A stretch of 64,000 nucleotides of DNA. Origin: JAHJUB01 sp041653615 [NCBI: Candidatus Ratteibacteria bacterium] (GTDB lineage Bacteria > Ratteibacteria > UBA8468 > MWAK01). A model generated the notes under the pieces. That model searched no databases and was not told where the DNA came from. It saw only the letters and a program-made list of their open reading frames with translations. Both the position numbers and the translations under genes were made by a program. Where the stretch lies: positions 6,194-70,193 of the forward strand of contig JBAZEZ010000009.1 of assembly GCA_041653615.1 (NCBI GenBank), written 5' to 3'. How positions within the stretch are numbered: the first letter of the stretch is position 1; each line of letters starts with the position of its first letter. This document shows, piece by piece, positions 53,297-61,833 of this stretch.

Positions 53297-53416
53297 TTGG
53301 ACGCAGATTACCGCTGATTACCGCAGATAAAGTATAATAAAAATTTCTTATAGAAATACTTTTAAAAAATTATCGTTTAGTATATTATCCGCAGTTTCTG
53401 CGAAAATCTGCGTCCT
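53297..53416. repeat. Family A palindromic element, copy 4
   Basis: TTGGACGCAGATTACCGC to GAAAATCTGCGTCCT, 120 bp, between pckG and the GerMN gene. Confidence 0.8.
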
Positions 53417-53421
53417 CTTGC

Positions 53422-55194
53422 TCATAGCGCTGCGGAAAGTTCATTAAACTCATCCCAAATTTCTCCGGGCATCCGGTCTCCGAATTTCTTCAAAAAGATT
53501 TCTACGTCGGCAAGTTCTGCTTTCCATTCCCCGGGATTTACGGCCAACGCCTTTTCCAAATTCGCCTCGGAAATGTCCAGGCCGGAGAGGTCCAGACCGT
53601 TCCGGCCGGGCAGAATTCCGGCCGGCGTCTCCCGAAAATTCGTGGAACCGGAATCGAGGGAACGCTCAATAATCCATTTCAAAACCCGGATATTATCGCC
53701 GAAACCGGGCCAGAGAAATTTTCCGTCTTCATCTTTGCGGAACCAGTTGATACAAAATATTTCCGGCGGACTGGTCATTCGTTTCCCCATATCCAACCAG
53801 TGTTGAAAATAATCACCCATATTATAGCCGCAAAAAGGCAGCATTGCCATCGGGTCCCGGCGCAAAACCCCAACCTTAAGAGCCGCGGCGGCCGTAGTCT
53901 CCGAACCCATCGCAGCCGCCATAAATACGCCGTGCTGCCAGTTAAAACCTTGCATGACCAGCGGTCTGGTATCGCTCCTGCGCCCGCCGAAAATTATGGC
54001 AGAAATCGGAACTCCTTGCGGATTATCGGCTTCCGGTGAAAGCGTGGGACACTGCCTGATATCGACCGTAAACCGGGAATTGGGATGGGCCGCCGGCGTT
54101 TTGGATTCCGGTTGCCAGGGATTCCCCTGCCAATCCAATAAATTTTCCGGCCGGGCGCCATCCATCCCCTCCCACCACGGTTCGTTGGTTTCGGTGTTCA
54201 AGGCAGTATTCGTATAAAGGGTAGGATAAGAAGTACCCGCTTTCAGGGTCCTCATCATGTTAGGATTGGTCGCCAGAGAAGTCCCGGGCGCTACTCCAAA
54301 AAACCCGGTTTCCGGGTTAAGCGCGTAAAGCCGGCCATCCTTTCCGATATGCAGCCAGGCAATGTCGTCACCCAGGGTCCATATTTTGTATTCGGGCAAG
54401 GCTGATTCCATCATTGCCCGGTTGGTCTTCCCGCAGGCGGAAGGAAGCGCCGCAACCAGGTAAGTAACGTTTCCTTTCGGGTCTTCCACGCCGATAATAA
54501 CCATGTGCTCAGCCAACCAGCCTTCCTTTAAACCCAACCAGGAAGCAATCCTTAAAGAAAAACATTTTTTACCCAGAAGCGCGTTTCCGCCGTAACCGGA
54601 ACCGATACTCCAGACCAGGTTCTCTTCGGGGAAATGCATGATAAAACGGCGGCTGGGGTCAAAATCACCTACCGAATGAATGCCCTTTACGAAATCTTCC
54701 GAGGCGCCTATCTTATTCACAGCCTCTTTTCCCAGACGGGTCATTATCCGCATGCTAACCGCAACGTAAGAAATGTCTGTAATCTGGACGCAGGCCTTGG
54801 CATACGGGGAAAGGGGATTACCCATCACGTAGGGAAGCACGTACATCGTCCGTCCGGTCATGCATCCTTCGGAGAGCGCGCGCATTTTCGCTTTGGCTTC
54901 CGCCGGGTCCATCCAGTTGTTGTTGGGTCCGACCGTCTCTCGGTCCGGGTGACATACAAACGTCAGTTGTTCGGTCCGGGCAACATCGGTCGGGTGGCTT
55001 CGGTGCAGGTATGAAAAAGGAAATGTTTCCTGATTAAGTTTATAAAACACGTTCTGACTGCCGATACGCTCTTCTTTTTCACCGATTTCAACCAGGCGGC
55101 GCGCTTCTTCCTCGGAACCGTCGCACCAATATACCCGGGCCGGCTTGGTCAGCCGCGCCTGTTCCTCAACCCATTTTTCTAAAGGTGTCGCCAT
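53422..55194 (-). CDS. pckG: Phosphoenolpyruvate carboxykinase (GTP)
   Basis: Interconverts oxaloacetate and phosphoenolpyruvate with GTP. The 590 residues match the GTP family (ATP-dependent forms are about 530 and unlike). LPSACGKTNRAMM is the P-loop with the active-site Cys, TLGDDIAWLHI the metal site, and NWFRKDEDGKFLWPGFGDN the guanine-binding region. Together with malic enzyme it gives routes from malate and oxaloacetate to pyruvate and phosphoenolpyruvate. Confidence 0.97.
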   Translation of the reverse strand: MATPLEKWVEEQARLTKPARVYWCDGSEEEARRLVEIGEKEERIGSQNVFYKLNQETFPFSYLHRSHPTDVARTEQLTFVCHPDRETVGPNNNWMDPAEAKAKMRALSEGCMTGRTMYVLPYVMGNPLSPYAKACVQITDISYVAVSMRIMTRLGKEAVNKIGASEDFVKGIHSVGDFDPSRRFIMHFPEENLVWSIGSGYGGNALLGKKCFSLRIASWLGLKEGWLAEHMVIIGVEDPKGNVTYLVAALPSACGKTNRAMMESALPEYKIWTLGDDIAWLHIGKDGRLYALNPETGFFGVAPGTSLATNPNMMRTLKAGTSYPTLYTNTALNTETNEPWWEGMDGARPENLLDWQGNPWQPESKTPAAHPNSRFTVDIRQCPTLSPEADNPQGVPISAIIFGGRRSDTRPLVMQGFNWQHGVFMAAAMGSETTAAAALKVGVLRRDPMAMLPFCGYNMGDYFQHWLDMGKRMTSPPEIFCINWFRKDEDGKFLWPGFGDNIRVLKWIIERSLDSGSTNFRETPAGILPGRNGLDLSGLDISEANLEKALAVNPGEWKAELADVEIFLKKFGDRMPGEIWDEFNELSAAL

Positions 55195-55198
55195 AAAT

Positions 55199-55256
55199 TC
55201 AGTGAATAGTAAACGGTGAATAGTGAATGGTAATCGACTACTAAAAACTTAACTTT
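55199..55256. repeat. Family B element, copy 5 (half)
   Basis: CAGTGAATAGTAAACGGTGA..ATAGTGAATGGTAA, with no clear right arm. Lies just upstream of the pckG start. Confidence 0.55.
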
Positions 55257-55322
55257 ATATTTTACTACAACGGCGGGAATTCGGCAAACGCAGAAAATGG
55301 GGTCACCTGACTAACGAAAATA

Positions 55323-56936
55323 CTAATTTCCGCCGGCTTCCTTGTATTTCAAACAAGCGGAAATAAACGCAGTCAGGAGCGGATGAGGCGATGACAGGCG
55401 GGATTGAAATTCCGGGTGAAACTGGGTGGCGACAAAAAACGGGTGGTCTTTCAATTCCACTATTTCTACCAGCCGACGGTCCGGTGAAAGTCCGGCAGTC
55501 AGCAACCCCTTCTTCCTGATTTCCGGTAAAAATTCCGGGTTGACTTCAAACCGGTGCCGGTGTCTTTCGTTAATGCGATTCTTGCCATAGGCGCGGCGGC
55601 TGATGCTTTTAGCGGCCAAAACGCAGGGATAACCACCCAACCGCATCGTCCCGCCCAGATTTTTTAAATCTTTCTGGGAAGGCAGGAGAGCGATAACCGG
55701 GTGCGCGGTCTGCGGATTAAATTCCGTACTGTGAGCGTTTTTCCAACCACAAACGTTCCGGGCAAATTCCACCACCGCAATCTGAAGTCCCAGACAAATT
55801 CCAAAACAGGGAATCCGGTTTTCCCGGGCATACCGGATGGCAAAAATCATTCCCTCCACTCCGCGCACGCCAAAACCGCCGGGAACCAAAATACCGGAAA
55901 CTCCCTTCAAGTGTTTTGCCAGGTCCTCCTCCTTCTCTAAAACCTCTGAATCCACTTTCCGAATTTTAACGCAAACCCGGTTGGGGAGACCGGCGTGATG
56001 CAAGGACTCATCCAAAGACTTGTAGGAATCCTGGAGCCGTACGTACTTTCCCACCATCGCAATTTCTACCTCGGCCTTAGGCTGCTGCATAATGTTAACC
56101 AGCTTCTCCCACTTTACTAGACGGGAAGGCCTTAACCTCATCCGGAGCCGCCTTAAAATAACGGTGTCCAGCCGTTCCTGATGAAAAACAAGCGGGATGC
56201 TGTAAATACAGCTGGTATCCAACGCTTCCACCACCGCTTCCGAACGAACGTTGCAGTATAGGCTAATTTTTTCGCGGGCTTCCGCGGAAATCGGCCTTTC
56301 CGTCCGGCAGATTATTATATCCGGCTGGATGCCGATTTCACGCAGGCGTTCCACCGAATGCTGGGTGGGCTTGGTCTTCAGTTCCGCGGCCGCGTGAATA
56401 TAAGGCACGTAGGTAAGATGGATACAGCAGGTATCTTCCGGATTGACATCCTGGCGAAACTGCCGAATCGCTTCCAGAAAAGGCAGGCTTTCGATATCAC
56501 CGACGGTTCCGCCAATTTCCGTTATCACAATTTCAACCTTCCCCTGATGCGCCTTTTTTATCCGGCGCTTAATTTCATCGGTAATGTGCGGCACCACCTG
56601 GATGGTCCGCCCCAAAAAATCACCGCGGCGTTCCTTTTCGATGACATCATGGTAAACCTGACCGGCGGTCGTGTTGTTAATCTTGCCCAAGGTCAGGGTG
56701 GTAAAACGTTCGTAGTGCCCCAGGTCAAGGTCCGTCTCCGCGCCATCCCTGGTAACAAACACCTCTCCGTGCTGATAAGGGGTAAGCGTGCCCGGGTCAA
56801 CGTTAAGGTAGGGGTCAAATTTCTGCAGCGTAATCCGGTAGCCGCGTGCCTCAAGCAATGTACCGATGGAAGCGGAAGCCACGCCCTTGCCTAAAGAAGA
56901 AAGCACCCCGCCGGTTACAAAAATATATTTGACCAT
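55323..56936 (-). CDS. pyrG: CTP synthase
   Basis: Makes CTP from UTP with glutamine. The 537 residues have the synthetase domain start KYIFVTGGVLSSLGKGVAS, EIGGTVGDIES, and the glutaminase motif FGICLGLQ with nucleophile Cys and the late His/Glu pair in FHPEF. CGGAG precedes the ATG. Confidence 0.97.
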   Translation of the reverse strand: MVKYIFVTGGVLSSLGKGVASASIGTLLEARGYRITLQKFDPYLNVDPGTLTPYQHGEVFVTRDGAETDLDLGHYERFTTLTLGKINNTTAGQVYHDVIEKERRGDFLGRTIQVVPHITDEIKRRIKKAHQGKVEIVITEIGGTVGDIESLPFLEAIRQFRQDVNPEDTCCIHLTYVPYIHAAAELKTKPTQHSVERLREIGIQPDIIICRTERPISAEAREKISLYCNVRSEAVVEALDTSCIYSIPLVFHQERLDTVILRRLRMRLRPSRLVKWEKLVNIMQQPKAEVEIAMVGKYVRLQDSYKSLDESLHHAGLPNRVCVKIRKVDSEVLEKEEDLAKHLKGVSGILVPGGFGVRGVEGMIFAIRYARENRIPCFGICLGLQIAVVEFARNVCGWKNAHSTEFNPQTAHPVIALLPSQKDLKNLGGTMRLGGYPCVLAAKSISRRAYGKNRINERHRHRFEVNPEFLPEIRKKGLLTAGLSPDRRLVEIVELKDHPFFVATQFHPEFQSRLSSPHPLLTAFISACLKYKEAGGN

Positions 56937-56946
56937 TTTTCTCCGC

Positions 56947-57498
56947 CTAATTTAAGAAAAGTATTTTAAAGCCGATGCCGATTATAACGGCCCCTCCGGC
57001 AATTTCAATTTTTCCGGCAAACAAACGACCGAATTTATGCCCGGTGAAAACCCCGAAAAATGAAAGCAGAAAGGTTACCGTCCCGATAATAATGGCCGGC
57101 AGAGCAATCGCCACTTTTAAAAATGAAAGGCTTAAGCCCACCGCCAGGGCATCAATACTGGTGGCGAGCGCCAATCCCAACAAAACCACCGTATTTACAC
57201 CCGATTCTTTTTTCTCGGGTTTATCTATTTTGAAAGATTCGTAAATCATTTTACACCCAATCAGGAACAAAAGTCCAAAAGCAATCCAGTGGTCAATCCC
57301 GGAGATAAAATTTTTCAAAGTCAACCCGGATAACCAGCCAACCACCGGCATCACCAACTGAAAAGCCCCGAAGAAAAAAGCCATTTTAAGAGCATCTCCG
57401 GAATTAAAATATTTCATGACGGCGCCGGCGGAGATGGAAATCGCAAACGCATCCAGCGAAAGCCCGACCGCAATAAAAAAGATTGTCAGTAAATCCAT
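56947..57498 (-). CDS. mntP: MntP-type manganese efflux pump
   Basis: 183 residues and six membrane segments. LSLDAFAISISAGA (first repeat) and ATSIDALAVGLSLSF (second repeat) carry the paired Asp of MntP. The start is ATG 57498; a TTG one codon upstream is also possible. Ten bases from pyrG. Function as Mn2+ exporter is by family. Confidence 0.88.
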   Translation of the reverse strand: MDLLTIFFIAVGLSLDAFAISISAGAVMKYFNSGDALKMAFFFGAFQLVMPVVGWLSGLTLKNFISGIDHWIAFGLLFLIGCKMIYESFKIDKPEKKESGVNTVVLLGLALATSIDALAVGLSLSFLKVAIALPAIIIGTVTFLLSFFGVFTGHKFGRLFAGKIEIAGGAVIIGIGFKILFLN

Positions 57499-57507
57499 CA
57501 AAATAAT

Positions 57508-57621
57508 TTGGACGCAGATAAACGCAGAAACGACAGGATAAAGATTAAAATAATTTTAAATTACTTTTAAGAATTTTTTCGTTATGTTTTATCTGCGGTT
57601 ATCTGCGAAAATCAGCGTCCT
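57508..57621. repeat. Family A palindromic element, copy 5
   Basis: TTTGGACGCAGATAAACGC to GAAAATCAGCGTCC, about 114 bp. Its right edge forms the TAG stop codon of kdsB. Confidence 0.8.
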
Positions 57622-58345
57622 AAAAACTTGCGTTCAGCCGCGCCAAGTCCTCCGGCGTATCCACGCACTGGCTGTCAAAAGGGGTGATGACCACCCGGAT
57701 TTTGGCGCCGTTTTCCTGCGCGCGCAATTGTTCCAGTTGCTCAATCTCTTCCAGAACACCGGTTGGCCAGGAAGCGAATTTCAGCAAAAAATCCCGCCGG
57801 AATCCGTAAATACCCAGGTGCTTGTAAGCGGCGGTCTTCGGCAATCTCCCCTGATTATCGCGCTCATAGGGAATTGAGGCCCGGGTGAAATAAAGCGCGT
57901 CGCCGAACCGGTCCACCACTACCTTGACCGCGTTGGTATCAACCCATTCCGTTTCACTTAACACCGGCGTCGCCGCAGTCGTCATCAAAACACCCGGCGT
58001 TTGAAAAGGTTCTGCCACTTCGATGATAACTTCCGGCGCGATAAACGGCTCGTCCGCCTGGATATTGATAAATATATCGGCTTCAATTTCGCGGGCCAGA
58101 TAAGCCGCCCGATCGGAACCGGAGGAAAACTTTCCAACCACCATGCGCGCCGAACCGCCGAAAGCCCGCACCGCCTTTAATACCCTCTCGTCGTCGGTGG
58201 CCACGATAATTTCGTCCAAAACTTTTGCCTTTTGCGCCTGGCGGTAAACGTGCTCAATCAAAGGCTTGCCTTTCAAAACCGCCAGCACTTTCCCGGGAAA
58301 ACGGCTGGACTGGTAACGCGCCGGAATAACTCCGATTATTTTCAT
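57620..58345 (-). CDS. kdsB: 3-deoxy-manno-octulosonate cytidylyltransferase
   Basis: Activates Kdo to CMP-Kdo for lipopolysaccharide core. The 241 residues show IPARYQSSRFPGKVLA (nucleotide site), IQADEPFI and HLGIYGFRR. It implies an outer membrane. Start overlaps the aroK stop as ATGA. Confidence 0.96.
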   Translation of the reverse strand: MKIIGVIPARYQSSRFPGKVLAVLKGKPLIEHVYRQAQKAKVLDEIIVATDDERVLKAVRAFGGSARMVVGKFSSGSDRAAYLAREIEADIFINIQADEPFIAPEVIIEVAEPFQTPGVLMTTAATPVLSETEWVDTNAVKVVVDRFGDALYFTRASIPYERDNQGRLPKTAAYKHLGIYGFRRDFLLKFASWPTGVLEEIEQLEQLRAQENGAKIRVVITPFDSQCVDTPEDLARLNASF

Positions 58346-58872
58346 ATTTTTATTATTTCAATTATCTCCCGCGCTACAACCCGCGGAGTTTTACCGTCTG
58401 TATCCACGCAGATGTCCGCCTTCCGGTAAAGAGGCAGGCGCTGCGATAAAAGGTTTTTAATTGTTTTTTCTTTCGGGAGGGGACAGAGCCCCTCCCCTAC
58501 ATTTTTAGGGGCATTCAAAAGCGGACGACCGTTATCCCCGGCAACCCGTTTTTTAATTTCGCCCGGAGAAACCATCAGAAAAATAACAATACCGTTCTTT
58601 TTAAGGTTCTTCCGGTTCGCGGAATCAACGATTGACCCGCCTCCGGCGGCGATTACCACGCCTTCTTTCCGGGAAACATCCGCAACCACTTTCTTTTCCA
58701 AAGAACGAAAAAACGGTTCGCCCTGACGCCGGAAGATTTCCTTAATCGATTGACCGGACTTCCCTTCGATAATAGAGTCGGTATCAATGAATTCGAGATT
58801 TAGTTTCCGGGCCAGAATCTTTCCGGTTGAACTCTTGCCGGCCCCCATGAATCCGGTCAGGACAATTTTCAT
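58342..58872 (-). CDS. aroK: Shikimate kinase with an extra in-frame loop
   Basis: Phosphorylates shikimate in aromatic amino acid synthesis. 176 residues: Walker A GAGKSSTG (10-17), DTDS (31-34) and AAGGGS (75-80) shikimate-site motifs, and RPLL (116-119). Between RPLL and the lid helix LLSQRLPLY there is an insert of about 11 residues (124-134, NVGEGLCPLP) encoded by a family C palindrome. This lies in the mobile LID region that closes over ATP. Otherwise intact. Confidence 0.94.
   Translation of the reverse strand: MKIVLTGFMGAGKSSTGKILARKLNLEFIDTDSIIEGKSGQSIKEIFRRQGEPFFRSLEKKVVADVSRKEGVVIAAGGGSIVDSANRKNLKKNGIVIFLMVSPGEIKKRVAGDNGRPLLNAPKNVGEGLCPLPKEKTIKNLLSQRLPLYRKADICVDTDGKTPRVVAREIIEIIKI
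58473..58505. repeat. Family C palindrome read in frame inside aroK
   Basis: CGGGAGGGGACAGAGCCCC followed by TCCCCTACAT. Identical in plan to the intergenic copies at 46152 and 27910. The minus strand is open through it. Confidence 0.75.
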
Positions 58873-58898
58873 AAATTCAAAATATAGGAATTTCCTTC

Positions 58899-58984
58899 TT
58901 GGGACGCAGATACACGCGGAAACAACAGGATAATAATTTCAGAGTATTTCTTTAATCTGTGGTTATCTGCGAAAATCAGCGTCC
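58899..58984. repeat. Family A palindromic element, copy 6
   Basis: TTGGGACGCAGATACACGC to CGAAAATCAGCGTCCA, about 86 bp. Extends into the aroC reading frame and supplies its last codons (Ala-Asp-Phe-Arg-Arg) and stop. Confidence 0.8.
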
Positions 58985-60126
58985 AAATGCTTCAGGTCTT
59001 TATTTTTTTTAATCTCCTCAATACTGTCGCCGCCAAACTTTTCCAGGAAAGCGTCGGCCAGCACAAAAGCGGTCATTGCTTCCCCTACAATTCCGGCGGC
59101 CGGTACCGCGCAAACATCGGAACGTTCTTTAATGGCCGTAGCCGGTTTCCGGCTTATTATATCCACGGTTGTCAGCGGCTGACCCAGAGTGGAAATCGGT
59201 TTCATCGCCGCCCGGATAACCAGCGGCTGGCCGTTAGTGACACCGGCCTCCAGACCGCCGGCGCGGTTTGTTTTCCGATAAAAACCTTTTTTTGATTCGT
59301 GAAAAATTTCATCATGCGCCTTAGAACCAAAAAGAGACGCCAGCCGAAAGCCTTCGCCGACTTCAACACCTTTTACGCCCGGTATGCTCATCAGCGCCTG
59401 CGCCAGAAGCCCGTCCAACCGGATATCCCACTGCGTATAGGTACCCAATCCAACCGGCAGTCCGGTGGCTTTCACTTCAAAAATCCCGCCCAGCGTATCT
59501 CCATTCTCTCTCGCCTGGTTGATTAAATCAACCATCTTCGCTTCCGCGACAGAAGAAAGACAGCGCAAACGGGAATTTTCAATAACGTCGCAGCCTTCCG
59601 GCGGATGAAACTCGGAATGGTCGCAGACCGTACCGATTTGAACTACCCGGCTGTAAATACTTATTCCGAAAACAAAAAGCAGCTTTTTTACGATCGCGGC
59701 CGCGGCTACCCGGGCAGCGGTCTCCCGGGCGCTGGCACGTTCTATCACGTTGCGGATATCCTGAAAACCAAATTTAAGCGCCCCGGAAAGGTCGGCGTGT
59801 CCGGGCCGGGGAGTGGTAACCGGCTTGGTTTCCAAACCACCCGGTTCCACCGCCATCACCTCCTTCCAATTCTCCCAGTCCCGATTGCGGACCAGAAGAC
59901 CGACCGGCGTACCGAGAGTAAAACCCCTCCTTAAACCGGAAAGAATTTCCACCTCATCCTTCTCAATCGCCATCCGGCCGCCCCGGCCAAAACCCTGTTG
60001 CCGCCGGAACAGGTCCAGGTCAATCTCCTCCTTCGTAAGGGGAAGCCCGGCCGGAATCCCTTCCAGAATAACCGTTAGCGCCGGACCGTGACTTTCTCCA
60101 GCAGTCAAAAATCTGATTTTTTTCAT
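58963..60126 (-). CDS. aroC: Chorismate synthase
   Basis: Last step of the shikimate pathway. The 387 residues have FLTAGESHGPALT, RPGHADLSGALKFG, RASARETAARVAA and the C-terminal VPAAGIVGEAM. GAGAGG precedes the ATG. The C-terminal residues lie in repeat A6. Transcribed ahead of aroK and kdsB. Confidence 0.97.
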   Translation of the reverse strand: MKKIRFLTAGESHGPALTVILEGIPAGLPLTKEEIDLDLFRRQQGFGRGGRMAIEKDEVEILSGLRRGFTLGTPVGLLVRNRDWENWKEVMAVEPGGLETKPVTTPRPGHADLSGALKFGFQDIRNVIERASARETAARVAAAAIVKKLLFVFGISIYSRVVQIGTVCDHSEFHPPEGCDVIENSRLRCLSSVAEAKMVDLINQARENGDTLGGIFEVKATGLPVGLGTYTQWDIRLDGLLAQALMSIPGVKGVEVGEGFRLASLFGSKAHDEIFHESKKGFYRKTNRAGGLEAGVTNGQPLVIRAAMKPISTLGQPLTTVDIISRKPATAIKERSDVCAVPAAGIVGEAMTAFVLADAFLEKFGGDSIEEIKKNKDLKHLDADFRR

Positions 60127-60142
60127 TTTTTACCTCTCGGAA

Positions 60143-60240
60143 ATGGCGACCCTGAAAGGGGCGCACTACATTTAACTACAAACATCTATGTTTTGTAGTT
60201 ACCCAGCTTGCTGGGCTCTTTAACAGAGCCAACCAAGGTT
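60143..60240. repeat. Small palindromes upstream of aroC
   Basis: GCGACCCTGAAAGGGGCGC (also at 8837, 16700), then CCCAGCTTGCTGGG and AGAGCCAACCAAGGTTGGC hairpins, the last related to 46190-46212. No gene. Confidence 0.6.
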
Positions 60241-60245
60241 GGCAA

Positions 60246-61688
60246 CTACTTTTTTACGATGGAAAATTGAACGCTGCCGGTAACCACCCCCTGAAACGAC
60301 CCGGTGTCCCAGGAAAAGATTGCGCTGTAAAGAGCGCCCGCATCGGGAATAACGATTTTGCTTGGTATCCGCCAGGTAAACTGATAGCGGTCCGGTAATT
60401 CCAATACCGCGTCTCCCTCGGTAACAACATTACCGTCCGGGTCCTTAATTATCAGGTGCGGTTTACTTTCCGCGAATACAATTTTATTGAGTTCATTGCT
60501 TGGCGGCTGGGTTTGCCGTGACGCGTCCCCCAACGCGAAATAGGTATACGTCTCCTTTGCCTGACCTACCAGTTGCATTGAAACCACAACGTTCTCCGCC
60601 GGGCGATACTCCTTTTTGTCCGTTTCCAAGTTTTGCTCGAACGGAAACCCTATGCTGAATTGTGACGGAAAAGAGGTCAGAACCGCGGCCGGCGTCAAAG
60701 AATTGCCGACAAACCTTGCTTTAGACGGCCGGTTATAAGAATCATAGATGGTCAGTTCGCCGTTTTTAATAAATACCCTGGAACTACCGCCCCTGCGAAA
60801 CGCGGCCGGACCGACGGCGCAGACAACCTGAAAACTACCGTTATTGAAAACAGATTCCCTTTCCCCAGATTGAGTCCTGTCCTTATTGTCAAGTTTGGTC
60901 ACATACGTTATCTCCACAATGCCGGACGGCTGCTTCCCGGACGGATGCTGCCGGATGTCCATGTATTCTCCGGAATCCATAACCTCAATCGCGTAGACAC
61001 CTCCGGCCAAGTTCACCATCTTCGCCAACGGAACTTTTTCCGAACTACCCGGGCTGACATCAAACTCTCCGTCCCGGTTCAAATCAACCAACATGATGTC
61101 TTTACCGAAATCGTTAAAGGTTCCGTTCGGAGGATTTGCGTCGTAAATTGCCACCCCTAAATTTTTCTCCGGAGGCAAAAAAACAACTGTGCCGGCACGG
61201 TAGCCAAGATTAGCAAAACTAAAAGCCCTCTTCTCAAGATCGCAGGTAAAGGCCAGGCGATATTCCTGCAAAGTGTCATCCGGATAATTCAACTGCATTA
61301 AAATCGGCGGAAAAGAAAACAGCGTTTTGCGGAAAAGACCTTTTACCGCGGTTCGGCTGACCACCGGCTGATTGTTGCTCAAATCTCCGTCATGGTCAGA
61401 ATCAAAATAGAGAGTATTGCCGTCAAGACTGAATATAAATCTGCTGCCGGCGCCTTCCCCCAAAACAACGGCGCCGTAGAGCGGCGCGGAATCATACGAA
61501 GGCTCGCTTTTCAGCGACTCCGCCGGAAAATCGGTGAGTTCTCCGGAAACTCTGTTATCCGCCAAAGGCAGCAGGTTTTCCGGCAGGAACGCAAAATTAA
61601 GCATAACCGACTGCGCGGAGAAAGAGGCGCCGCCTAAAAAAACAACCGCCGGAATCAAAAACAACAACGGTACAATTCTCCGCTTCAT
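60246..61688 (-). CDS. Secreted protein of unknown function with calcium-loop-like motifs
   Basis: 480 residues with a signal peptide (residues 1-25). DSDHDGDLSNNQ near residue 95 and DLNRDGEFDVSPG near residue 205 are Asp-rich loops like those of EF-hand/dockerin calcium sites. The rest is strand-rich; the C-terminal part (about 360-480) resembles a beta-sandwich with KPHLIIKDPDGNVV. AGGGGA precedes the ATG. No family assigned. Confidence 0.7.
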   Translation of the reverse strand: MKRRIVPLLFLIPAVVFLGGASFSAQSVMLNFAFLPENLLPLADNRVSGELTDFPAESLKSEPSYDSAPLYGAVVLGEGAGSRFIFSLDGNTLYFDSDHDGDLSNNQPVVSRTAVKGLFRKTLFSFPPILMQLNYPDDTLQEYRLAFTCDLEKRAFSFANLGYRAGTVVFLPPEKNLGVAIYDANPPNGTFNDFGKDIMLVDLNRDGEFDVSPGSSEKVPLAKMVNLAGGVYAIEVMDSGEYMDIRQHPSGKQPSGIVEITYVTKLDNKDRTQSGERESVFNNGSFQVVCAVGPAAFRRGGSSRVFIKNGELTIYDSYNRPSKARFVGNSLTPAAVLTSFPSQFSIGFPFEQNLETDKKEYRPAENVVVSMQLVGQAKETYTYFALGDASRQTQPPSNELNKIVFAESKPHLIIKDPDGNVVTEGDAVLELPDRYQFTWRIPSKIVIPDAGALYSAIFSWDTGSFQGVVTGSVQFSIVKK

Positions 61689-61708
61689 AAACTCAATCCC
61701 CTTATATT

Positions 61709-61825
61709 CAGGCCGCAGATTACCGCAGATACAGATAAAAATTGTTTTATAGAATTACTAATTTTTTCCCTAAGGAATTGCTGTTCTTGTATTATCCTGC
61801 TGTTTCTGCGTATATCCGCGTCCAA
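61709..61825. repeat. Family A palindromic element, copy 7
   Basis: CAGGCCGCAGATTACCGC to TATATCCGCGTCCAA, 117 bp, between glgC and the secreted-protein gene. Confidence 0.8.
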
Positions 61826-61833
61826 TTTCTTTT

